Origin: Clostridiales bacterium
GTDB lineage: Bacteria; Bacillota; Clostridia; Oscillospirales; CAG-272
Reading direction: 5' to 3'
Assembly (NCBI GenBank): GCA_016280525.1
Contig: JAEEGW010000355.1
Coordinates: 1-18,382 of the forward strand
Length of the DNA stretch: 18,382 nucleotides
Part shown: piece by piece, positions 1 through 5,994 of the stretch
Layout: each line of letters starts with the position of its first letter
Position numbering within the stretch: position 1 is the first letter of the stretch
Position numbers and translations under genes: made by a program
The notes under the pieces: model-generated
The model's database searches: none
What the model was told of the DNA's origin: nothing
Seen by the model: the letters and a program-made list of their open reading frames with translations, nothing else

Positions 1-522
1 CCGGAGGATCTGAAAGCGGAGCTTCAGGCAAAAATATGCGAAAACATACTGAATTCCGTTTCTTATAAATATTATGATACTCTGCTTTTATATTCGGCGG
101 TAAACGGCGAGCCGGATCTTTCCTATCTTGCCGTGCGCGCCCTGCGCGACGGAAAGCGCGTGGCGTATCCGCGCTGTATAAAAGATGGTCGGCAGATGAC
201 ATTTCATTTTATTGAAGATCTGTCGCAGCTTGTGCCCGGCGCTTACGGCATTTCCGAGCCGACCGGCGATCTGCCCGCGTTTGATCCGGAGCAGCCGTCG
301 TGCTCCGTCTGCTTCATACCCGCGATCGCCGCGGACAAAAGCGGTTACCGCGTAGGCTACGGCGGCGGATATTACGACAGGTTCTTATCCGCGTATCACG
401 GAACGGCTGCCGCCGTTACATACGCCTGTTTTCTGTTTGATAAAGTTCCGCGCGGTCAGTACGATATACAGACTGATTTCACGGTAACGGAGGGAGGCAT
501 CCTCACAGTTGTCAAAAATTAA
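1..522 (+). CDS. 5-formyltetrahydrofolate cyclo-ligase (5' end outside window)
   Basis: This enzyme (MTHFS, the YqgN/YgfA family) uses ATP to convert 5-formyltetrahydrofolate to 5,10-methenyltetrahydrofolate in the cytosol, recovering folate for one-carbon metabolism. The frame is open from base 1 and gives 173 visible residues. The family is usually about 180-195 residues long, so only the N-terminal tip should be missing. The diagnostic glycine-rich nucleotide-binding motif GYGGGYYDRFL lies at 358-390, preceded by a typical FIPAIAADKSGYRVGYGGG-type stretch. A GTG at 133 could start a shorter protein, but the upstream frame (visible residues 24-36, YDTLLLYSAVNGE) continues as normal cyclo-ligase sequence, so I reject that start. 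The 3' end overlaps the next gene by 14 bases, which suggests translational coupling. Family assignment is secure; only the true start is unseen. Confidence 0.93.
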   Translation, partial: PEDLKAELQAKICENILNSVSYKYYDTLLLYSAVNGEPDLSYLAVRALRDGKRVAYPRCIKDGRQMTFHFIEDLSQLVPGAYGISEPTGDLPAFDPEQPSCSVCFIPAIAADKSGYRVGYGGGYYDRFLSAYHGTAAAVTYACFLFDKVPRGQYDIQTDFTVTEGGILTVVKN

Positions 523-1408
523 AGATTACCATATAACGCCGTTTTTCTGCCTCGTTATATACATCCTTATATTCGCGGCGTCTTTCATAAAACCCGGCGG
601 CGAATTTTCCGCTAACACTTTTCTGTTTGTTTTAGTAACGCAGATACTTGTTTTCGTTTTGCCGTCAATAATATACAAAAGGATAAAAGGGCCGATAAAG
701 TATAAAGAAGCCGGTTTCCGTCCGTTCGGCGCGTCGTCGATAATACTCGTTATCTGCGCGTCTGTATTCATGTTCTGCGCGTCCGTGCTTTTGAGCCTTA
801 AAACGAGCGGCAGCTCCGGCAGCTATTACGCGGATCTGTCTGAAATAAACTTTACCGGGATATTATACGTCATAGTCATTTACTGCCTGCTGCCCGCCAT
901 AACAGAAGAGATAGCTTTTCGAAGCGTTATATACGGAGAATACAGAAAATACGGCATATTCGGCGCGGTGATACTTTCCTCAGCTCTGTTCTCGCTCGTC
1001 CACTTTTCGTTTTCTTCGCTTCTTTCGTATTTCTTATGCGGAGCGGTGCTCGCGCTTGTATATGAGGTGACAAAATCCGTTTTCGCATCCATGATCACGC
1101 ATTTTTTATACAACCTTATGTCCGTGTTTTCACAAAAAATACTTAGCGACGCGGCAAACAAGGCGGACAACATGATACCGTTCATATTCGCGTTCGTATG
1201 CGCAATGCTTCTGTTTCTGTTCTTTTCACTTTCAAGAGCGCAGCACATACTTGAATACGATGCCGAAAAACAGCCGGAGAGCGAAAATGAGGAATTTCCG
1301 CCGTTTCCGGTAAGACTTCGCTCACTTATGATATCGCTCGTATCGCCGGGATTTCTGCTCTGCATAGGATTTGCGGTGTTTGCCGGTATCATGAGATCCG
1401 GACAGTAG
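509..1408 (+). CDS. CPBP-family intramembrane metalloprotease
   Basis: This is a 299-residue, very hydrophobic protein with about seven or eight membrane segments (for example around 9-26, 36-53, 75-97, 150-187, 223-243 and 274-294). The three family motifs are visible: EEIAFR (E133, E134, R138), FSLVH (F161, H165) and HFLYN (H198, N202). In the CPBP (CAAX protease and bacteriocin-processing) family these glutamates and histidines form an active site inside the membrane. Known members process prenylated proteins or peptides, or confer bacteriocin self-immunity; no substrate can be read from this sequence. The start is TTG at 509, chosen because AGGGAGG at 491-497 sits at a workable distance, although it lies inside the preceding gene. 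Residues 244-272 form an acidic loop before the last membrane segment. MltG follows after 24 bases, so a cell-envelope role is plausible but inferred. Confidence 0.88.
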   Translation: MSKIKDYHITPFFCLVIYILIFAASFIKPGGEFSANTFLFVLVTQILVFVLPSIIYKRIKGPIKYKEAGFRPFGASSIILVICASVFMFCASVLLSLKTSGSSGSYYADLSEINFTGILYVIVIYCLLPAITEEIAFRSVIYGEYRKYGIFGAVILSSALFSLVHFSFSSLLSYFLCGAVLALVYEVTKSVFASMITHFLYNLMSVFSQKILSDAANKADNMIPFIFAFVCAMLLFLFFSLSRAQHILEYDAEKQPESENEEFPPFPVRLRSLMISLVSPGFLLCIGFAVFAGIMRSGQ

Positions 1409-1432
1409 TTTACCTCGAAAGGAAATATCACA

Positions 1433-2599
1433 ATGGCAACAAACAATACAGACGAGAAAAAAAAGCTGCGCGAAAAAAAGAAAAAGCGCGTTGACGAAAC
1501 GGGGCGCGAGCTTAAATATAAAACTCACAGCACCATATACAGCGTGACGATCGCCGTTATTTATATAACGCTTATACTTCTGGTATCGATAGCCGCCTCG
1601 TTCTTTATACTCTCCGTCGGAAACGACGTGTTCGCTCTGCAGAAAAAGGAGCGTTCCGCGGAGATAGACCTCGGCATGTATCCTACGATACTCGACGTTT
1701 CAAACGAGCTTGCAGACAAGGGCATCATAAGATACCCGGCTATATTCCGTCTTTACGCGCGCCTGAAGCTTGACGAGGGGGAAAACTTTATACCCGGAAC
1801 GTACACGGCTTCGTCTACGCAGAACTACGACAGTCTTATAAATATGTTCCTGGCGCAGAGCGGCGAGCGGCGCATAGTTACCATAATGATACCCGAAGGC
1901 TATACAGTTGACGAGATAATAGACCTGTTCATAAGCGAGGGCATAGGCACTCGGGACGGCTTTGTTGACGCTATTGAAAACGGACAGTACGATTACGAAT
2001 TCATAAAAAGACTTGACTCCAAACCGAAGGACGTAAACAGACGCTACAGACTTGAAGGTTATCTGTTCCCGGATACGTATTACTTCTATTCGGACTGGGA
2101 GGAAACGCAGATAATAAACAAGATACTTGACAATTTTGATACGAAGCTGACGAGCGAATTCTACGACTTTATAGACAGATCGAACATGTCGCTTGACGAT
2201 TATATAAAGATCGCTTCCATAATACAGAAAGAAGCGTATTATACGACCGATATGGAGCTTGTTTCAAGCGTTATACACAACAGGCTTGACGACAAGTCGG
2301 AATACCCGAAGCTTGAATGCGACTCAACGGTGCTCTACGCCCTGCGCGAGCATAAAGTGGATATAACTCAAAAGGATCTTGAACTGGACGATCCGTACAA
2401 CACCTACGTTTACGACGGACTTATGCCCGGTCCGATATGCAACCCGGGCTGGTCTTCGATATACACATCTTTCAACCCCGCGGAGACGGATTATTATTTC
2501 TTCGTATCGCGCAGCAACGGCGAAATGCTCTACGGCAGAACGCTTGCCGAGCACAGGAAAAACGTAGCGCAGGTACGCGAAGAAAACAGCAAAAACTAA
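1433..2599 (+). CDS. mltG: endolytic murein transglycosylase MltG
   Basis: MltG (YceG-like) cleaves nascent peptidoglycan glycan strands endolytically and is thought to release or terminate new strands at the synthesis complex. The protein has 388 residues. A lysine-rich cytosolic tail (1-31) precedes one membrane segment (about 35-61), then a LysM-like region (about 76-126) and the catalytic domain (about 148-380). The expected glutamate is E267 in IASIIQKEA. Other family signatures are EGYLFPDTYYF (208-218), LECDSTVLYAL (294-304) and YNTYVYDGLMPGPICNPG (322-339). The start ATG follows GAAAGGA at 1417-1423. Its size fits Gram-positive members, which have a longer charged N-terminus than the 340-residue E. 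coli protein. It lies between a membrane protease and a secreted CHAP hydrolase, so the cluster has an envelope theme. Confidence 0.96.
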   Translation: MATNNTDEKKKLREKKKKRVDETGRELKYKTHSTIYSVTIAVIYITLILLVSIAASFFILSVGNDVFALQKKERSAEIDLGMYPTILDVSNELADKGIIRYPAIFRLYARLKLDEGENFIPGTYTASSTQNYDSLINMFLAQSGERRIVTIMIPEGYTVDEIIDLFISEGIGTRDGFVDAIENGQYDYEFIKRLDSKPKDVNRRYRLEGYLFPDTYYFYSDWEETQIINKILDNFDTKLTSEFYDFIDRSNMSLDDYIKIASIIQKEAYYTTDMELVSSVIHNRLDDKSEYPKLECDSTVLYALREHKVDITQKDLELDDPYNTYVYDGLMPGPICNPGWSSIYTSFNPAETDYYFFVSRSNGEMLYGRTLAEHRKNVAQVREENSKN

Positions 2600-2625
2600 C
2601 GACGTTATAAGACAGGAAACGTAAA

Positions 2626-3834
2626 ATGAAAAAAACACACAGGGTTTTATCAGTTATTTCGGCTTTTCTTGCGGTAATGATGCTGTTTGCGCTTCTGCCG
2701 CAGTCAGCAGCGGCGCTTACGTACAAAGGCTCGACCTCGTATAAGTCAGGCCCGTATTACGAGCGGCTCTGCGCCGTTGAGCTTACCGGTGACTCGAGGA
2801 AGGATATAGTAAACATCGCAAAATCGCAGGTTGGCTATTTTGAGGGAAGCAACAGTAACGAGCTTTCCGGCACCGTAAACGGCTCAAAAAACTATACGGA
2901 ATACGGCAGATGGTACGGTATGCAGGATATGTGGTGCGCCATTTTCGTATCGTGGTGCGCGTACGTTGCGGGCGTACCGGAATCCGTCGTGTTAAAGCAC
3001 GCTTACACGCCAACGGGACTGAGCTGGTTCCAGAACAAAGGGCAGGCTTATTCGCGCGCGGACGTGGCGGCGGGCAAATACACGCCTCAGCCGGGCGATA
3101 TCATATATTTCAAAAGCCCGAGAAACAACAATCCGACAAACCACGTGGGGATAGTTACCGAATACAAAAACAGAACGGTCTACACCGTTGAGGGAAATTC
3201 AAGCCTTGTCGGCATAGATACGAACGGCGGCGCGGTGGCGGCTAAATCTCACAGCATTGACGATACGTACATAGTATATATCTGCCGCCCGGATTACGAT
3301 CTAAGCCCTGTTTTATCGACGTTTAAAACGCAGTTGGACGAGTATTCCGCGGTAAAAAGCGGCGTGAGCGTACGCGGATGGTGCTGCTACACGCGCACCA
3401 AAGCGCGCACTATGGAAATACACGTTTATATAGGCGGCCCGTTATCCGATAAAGACGCGGAAGCGCATACGGACATTCTCGCCGATACGTACAGACCCGA
3501 CGTTGACGCGGCGTATAATTGCGGCGAAAATCACGGCTATGAAGCCACGGTAAAAACAAAGCTTTCCGGAAAGCAGCCGGTCTACGTTTACGCGTTCAAT
3601 CCCTATACCGACGAACATTCGCTTATATCCAAAATCACGGTGGACATACCCGCCGCGGACAAAGGCGACGTGAATATAGATTACAGCGTAGACAACAAGG
3701 ACGTGGTGGAGTTGTTCAGGTACATTTCGGATAACGTAAACGATTTGACGGATACGTTTTACGATTTCAACGGCGACGGCAAGGTAAACAACAAGGACGT
3801 GACGCTGCTGTTCAGATATATAAATTCTAATTGA
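2626..3834 (+). CDS. secreted CHAP-domain peptidoglycan hydrolase with C-terminal dockerin
   Basis: The 402-residue protein starts with a clear Sec signal peptide (1-30: positive start, hydrophobic core, ending QSAAA). A CHAP amidase/endopeptidase domain follows at about 55-220. Its catalytic Cys is C104 in DMWCAIFVSWC, its His is H173 in TNHVGIV, and E189/N191 in VEGNSS lie at the usual position of the third catalytic residue. Such domains cut peptide cross-links or the amide bond of peptidoglycan. Residues 228-342 form a beta-rich domain (RGWCCYTRTKA, IHVYIGG, YRPDV, ENHGY) that I recall from other Clostridia secreted hydrolases but cannot name. Residues 346-402 form a type I dockerin with two calcium loops: D348/N350/D352/D359 and D380/N382/D384/D391. 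The ATG at 2626 has AGGAA upstream at 2614-2618. The dockerin implies docking to a cohesin partner, and none is recognisable in this window. Confidence 0.9.
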   Translation: MKKTHRVLSVISAFLAVMMLFALLPQSAAALTYKGSTSYKSGPYYERLCAVELTGDSRKDIVNIAKSQVGYFEGSNSNELSGTVNGSKNYTEYGRWYGMQDMWCAIFVSWCAYVAGVPESVVLKHAYTPTGLSWFQNKGQAYSRADVAAGKYTPQPGDIIYFKSPRNNNPTNHVGIVTEYKNRTVYTVEGNSSLVGIDTNGGAVAAKSHSIDDTYIVYICRPDYDLSPVLSTFKTQLDEYSAVKSGVSVRGWCCYTRTKARTMEIHVYIGGPLSDKDAEAHTDILADTYRPDVDAAYNCGENHGYEATVKTKLSGKQPVYVYAFNPYTDEHSLISKITVDIPAADKGDVNIDYSVDNKDVVELFRYISDNVNDLTDTFYDFNGDGKVNNKDVTLLFRYINSN

Positions 3835-3838
3835 ATTT

Positions 3839-3869
3839 TAAAAGCTGCCGCTGATGCGGCAGCTTTTAT
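3839..3869 (+). terminator. Rho-independent terminator after the CHAP gene
   Basis: Five bases after the CHAP stop codon lies a perfect stem AAAGCTGCCGC / GCGGCAGCTTT (3841-3851 with 3856-3866) with a four-base loop TGAT. It extends by two further A-T pairs on the outside and runs into a short T tract. The arrangement is standard for an intrinsic terminator and closes the plus-strand envelope operon. Confidence 0.88.
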
Positions 3870-3910
3870 GAATTGCGCCTGACGGCGCGTGAATTGTCTT
3901 ACGACGTGAA
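3868..3910. repeat. short hairpin array with RTGAATT heptamer linkers
   Basis: Directly after the terminator, ATGAATT (3868-3874) is followed by the hairpin GCGCC-TGAC-GGCGC (3875-3888). GTGAATT (3889-3895) and a smaller hairpin GTC-TTAC-GAC (3896-3905) come next, then GTGAA (3906-3910), an incomplete linker. The plan of a 7-base linker alternating with a small perfect hairpin matches the longer ATATCGC array at 17798-18013, but the linker sequence differs. No coding frame explains it. The function is unknown; it may be a dispersed repeat family. Confidence 0.6.
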
Positions 3911-3917
3911 GAGCGGA

Positions 3918-3937
3918 CGAGCAATGCTCGCCCCTAC
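3918..3937. repeat. small hairpin ending in CCCCTAC (copy 1)
   Basis: CGAGC-AAT-GCTCG (3918-3930) forms a five-pair hairpin and is followed by CCCCTAC (3931-3937). Two further hairpins with the same CCCCTAC tail occur at 4164-4186 and 18022-18044. The copy at 18022 is closest: it has the same AAT loop and a related stem, so these are members of one short dispersed repeat family. This copy carries a mismatched A on the 5' side of the stem. Confidence 0.6.
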
Positions 3938-3978
3938 AGTCAACCGCCGCGCCCCCTCAAGTTGTTTCAACGACTTGT

Positions 3979-4019
3979 GGGAGGGGTAAGAGGGGGGGTG
4001 GGGGGTGCCCGAGGGTGGG
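3979..4019 (+). other. G-run tract, possible G-quadruplex
   Basis: Six runs of three or more G lie within 41 bases on the plus strand (3979-3981, 3983-3986, 3992-3998, 4000-4005, 4013-4015 and 4017-4019), separated by one to seven bases. This meets the usual pattern for an intramolecular G-quadruplex. An imperfect inverted repeat CAAGTTG...CGACTTG (3958-3977) sits just upstream, and GGGTGG-GA-CCACCC (4013-4026) overlaps the end. The tract lies between two convergent operons, so a transcription-stopping role is conceivable but unproven. Confidence 0.45.
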
Positions 4020-4062
4020 ACCACCCAAGGGCGGCGTAAGCCACATAATTCGTCGCGAAGAA

Positions 4063-4102
4063 GGGGTTCCCCGACGCGAACTTGAGAGCGTTGGGGGTTC
4101 CC
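4063..4102. repeat. hairpin repeat with TTGAGA loop (copy 1)
   Basis: CCCCGACGC (4069-4077) pairs with GCGTTGGGG (4088-4096), one pair being G-T, around the loop GAACTTGAGA. The flanks GGGGTT and GGTTCCC extend the symmetric look. A second copy lies at 17805-17859: its inner arms ACGC and GCGT are identical and its loop AAATTTGAGA matches at eight of ten bases. Two copies 13.7 kb apart, both in intergenic DNA, indicate a dispersed repeat family. Confidence 0.6.
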
Positions 4103-4117
4103 GCAGCGACACCGATT

Positions 4118-4159
4118 TTTATTCTTTATTCTTTATTCTTTCTTCTTTATTATTTTTTT
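4118..4159. repeat. tandem 7-base repeat (TTTATTC)n
   Basis: Three exact TTTATTC units (4118-4138) are followed by the degenerate units TTTCTTC, TTTATTA and TTTTTTT (4139-4159), giving six units in phase. A similar heptamer tract with a different unit lies 56 bases further right. Nothing suggests coding. The tract lies downstream of the minus-strand operon, where its complement would be transcribed as an A-rich run. Confidence 0.65.
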
Positions 4160-4163
4160 GAAC

Positions 4164-4186
4164 GGGAGGGGAAACCCCTCCCCTAC
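4164..4186. repeat. GC-rich hairpin ending in CCCCTAC (copy 2)
   Basis: GGGAGGGG-AAA-CCCCTCCC (4164-4182) forms a perfect eight-pair stem with a three-base loop, and CCCCTAC spans 4180-4186. The tail matches the hairpins at 3918 and 18022. In the minus direction it lies about 70 bases beyond the metallophosphoesterase stop and is followed by AAAAAAA rather than a T tract, so it is not a convincing intrinsic terminator for that operon. Confidence 0.5.
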
Positions 4187-4215
4187 GAGCGGATCGCCGA
4201 TGCGCCGCCCCCTTC

Positions 4216-4243
4216 TTAATTCTGAATTCTTAATTCTTAATTC
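4216..4243. repeat. tandem 7-base repeat (TTAATTC)n
   Basis: Four in-phase heptamers occur here: TTAATTC, TGAATTC, TTAATTC and TTAATTC. They end four bases before the stop codon of the minus-strand metallophosphoesterase. The variant TGAATTC nearly matches the RTGAATT linker of the hairpin array at 3868-3910, which suggests these heptamer tracts and hairpin arrays may be related. Confidence 0.6.
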
Positions 4244-4246
4244 TTA

Positions 4247-4960
4247 TTATCTTATCTGCATCACAACAAACTCATAGCTGTTATTTATCCTCGGTATCCT
4301 TGTCGTGTCGCCGAGGCCGCGGCTGACGATAAGGCGGTTATCGTATATACCCGACGTGTATTTCGGGAATATTCCCTGCCCCGGCGCGAAAACGCCGCGG
4401 TCAAAAAATCTCCACTGTCCGCCGTGCGCGTGACCGGACAGAATAAGCTGAATATCGGTATTTTTTATATAAGCGGGATAGTATTCCGGATGATGGCTCA
4501 ACAGAATTTTGAAGCCGTCTTTTTTTGCAAAACCTGATAAAAACTCCGTATCGGGCGGCGGCGTTTTGCCTAAATGCCCCTGCTTTGCGTTTTCATACCC
4601 CGTTGAAAGCCCGCCGATCAGTATACCGCCGTATTCCGTGTATGAATTATCTAACAGCACGGCTCCTGTCGCTATTGTTTCCGCTCTTATATCGCAGTCG
4701 TATTTCATTTCGTGATTGCCAAGGGAGCAGAACGTTTTGTATTTTGCGGCGCAGTACGACAAAAACCGCAATTTGTTTTCGTCTTTTTTGCCGTTCTGCG
4801 TATAATCTCCGGCAAAAAAAACGCAGTCCGGGCAGTACTGATCAAGAAGCGACTTCAAAGGCTCCGTATCTCCTCTGTGAAGATCGGACAAAAAACAGGC
4901 GACAATACTGCCGCCTGCTCCGGCGTTTATATCGTAATGTGTTACTTTTATAACGCGCAT
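4247..4960 (-). CDS. metallophosphoesterase (YkuE/YaeI-like, calcineurin fold)
   Basis: This 237-residue protein carries all motifs of the calcineurin-like metal-dependent phosphoesterases: SDLH (D26, H28), AGDY (D52), GNHE (81-84), LLSHHPEY (H156) and SGHAHGGQW (H177, H179). The ending SRGLGDTTRIPRINNSYEFVV is typical of the YkuE/YaeI branch, which hydrolyses phosphate esters or pyrophosphates; the substrate is unknown here. YkuE-type relatives often carry an N-terminal targeting or membrane segment. This one starts almost at the catalytic domain and has none, so it is probably cytosolic. ATG at 4958-4960 is preceded by AAAAGGT at good spacing. It is the last gene of the minus-strand operon, 11 bases after the aldolase-like gene. 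No clear terminator follows; the sequence runs into heptamer repeats. Confidence 0.88.
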   Translation of the reverse strand: MRVIKVTHYDINAGAGGSIVACFLSDLHRGDTEPLKSLLDQYCPDCVFFAGDYTQNGKKDENKLRFLSYCAAKYKTFCSLGNHEMKYDCDIRAETIATGAVLLDNSYTEYGGILIGGLSTGYENAKQGHLGKTPPPDTEFLSGFAKKDGFKILLSHHPEYYPAYIKNTDIQLILSGHAHGGQWRFFDRGVFAPGQGIFPKYTSGIYDNRLIVSRGLGDTTRIPRINNSYEFVVMQIR

Positions 4961-4971
4961 AACGTGACCTT

Positions 4972-5994
4972 TTAAATAAGCTTTTGAAGCTCCTTTATAT
5001 CTTCTTCCGTAGTCGACCAGCTTGTCGCGAATCTTACGACAGTCTTGTCTTCTCCGTACGGCTCCCAGACCTCAAAACCGACTTTTGTCTGCAGCTCTTC
5101 CAGCTTTTTATTGTCAAGTATTATAAACTGCTGATTTGTTGGTGAGTTTATGAAAAACTCATACCCTTTATCCGCAAACGTTTTTTTGAGCTGTTTTGCG
5201 CGGTCGGCCCCGTTTTTGGCTATTTTGAAATACACGCCATCGGAAAACAGCGCGTCGAACTGAACGCCCAATACCCTGCTTTTTGCAAGCATCGCGCCTC
5301 TCTGCTTTATCATTGTGATAAAGTGGGCGGGCGCTTTTTTCGGGAAAACCACGGCCTCGCCGCAGAGCGCGCCGACTTTCGTTCCGCCTATATAGAATAC
5401 GTCGCAGATCTGCGCTAAAAACGGCAGGTCTATATCGCATTCGTCACAGCAGAGGCCGTAGCCTAAACGCGCGCCGTCAAGAAACAGTTTAAGATTATAT
5501 TCATCACAAACTTTACGTATTTCAAGCAGTTCGGATTTTGAATATATCGTGCCGTATTCCGTGGGGAAAGATATATAAACCATAGCGGGAAAGACCATGT
5601 GGTCGCGGCTGGGGTTGTTTTCAAAGCCGCACATATACGCCATCAGCTCTTTTGCGCAGATCTTGCCCTCGTGATGCGGCAAAGCCAGGACTTTATATCC
5701 GGCGTGCTCTACCGCGCCCGATTCGTGGCAGTTTATATGTCCCGTTTCCGCGGACAAAACTCCCTCGTATGACAAAAGACACGAGGATATGACCGTCATA
5801 TTCGTCTGCGTGCCGCCGGCGATGAGAAACACTTCCGCATCCGGGGCTTTGCACGCCGCTTTAATTTTTTCTTCGGCTCTTTTACTGTAAATATCAAAGC
5901 CGTAGGTGGCTGTCGTCTCGCCGTTTGTTTTAATTAAAGCGTCAAGGACCGGCTGACACGCGCCGTTTCTGTAATCGCAGGAAAAATCAAGCAT
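4972..5994 (-). CDS. threonine aldolase-like PLP-dependent lyase
   Basis: This is a 340-residue fold-type I pyridoxal-phosphate enzyme of the beta-eliminating lyase/low-specificity threonine aldolase family. The family splits threonine or allo-threonine into glycine and acetaldehyde, or acts on related beta-hydroxy amino acids. Visible landmarks are YGFDIYSKRAEEKI (31-44), AGGTQTNMTVISS (59-71), ETGHINCHESGA (83-94), the cofactor aspartate D173 in FLDGARLGYG, and the predicted Schiff-base lysine K206 in YIGGTKVGA. The start at 5994 (MLDFSCDYRNG) is chosen because alignment-like sequence begins there; an in-frame ATG at 6108 lies deep inside the upstream gene. The start overlaps that gene's stop by eight bases (ATGCTTGA) and has no visible ribosome site, so translation is probably coupled. 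Aldolase activity itself is inferred from the family. Confidence 0.88.
   Translation of the reverse strand: MLDFSCDYRNGACQPVLDALIKTNGETTATYGFDIYSKRAEEKIKAACKAPDAEVFLIAGGTQTNMTVISSCLLSYEGVLSAETGHINCHESGAVEHAGYKVLALPHHEGKICAKELMAYMCGFENNPSRDHMVFPAMVYISFPTEYGTIYSKSELLEIRKVCDEYNLKLFLDGARLGYGLCCDECDIDLPFLAQICDVFYIGGTKVGALCGEAVVFPKKAPAHFITMIKQRGAMLAKSRVLGVQFDALFSDGVYFKIAKNGADRAKQLKKTFADKGYEFFINSPTNQQFIILDNKKLEELQTKVGFEVWEPYGEDKTVVRFATSWSTTEEDIKELQKLI

Noticed and set aside
133..522. GTG at 133 as the start of the cyclo-ligase gene
   Set aside because: The same frame is open to base 1 and the upstream residues read as normal cyclo-ligase sequence, so the gene is cut by the window edge rather than starting at 133.
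880..1446. Long antisense frame opposite the CPBP protease gene, and similar frames opposite yhaO/yhaN, rsmG, ribF and CotH
   Set aside because: They lack ribosome sites and recognisable domains and are explained by the codon composition of the real genes on the other strand.
4164..4182. Hairpin as terminator of the minus-strand operon
   Set aside because: In the minus direction it is followed by A residues, not T, so it lacks the T tract of an intrinsic terminator.
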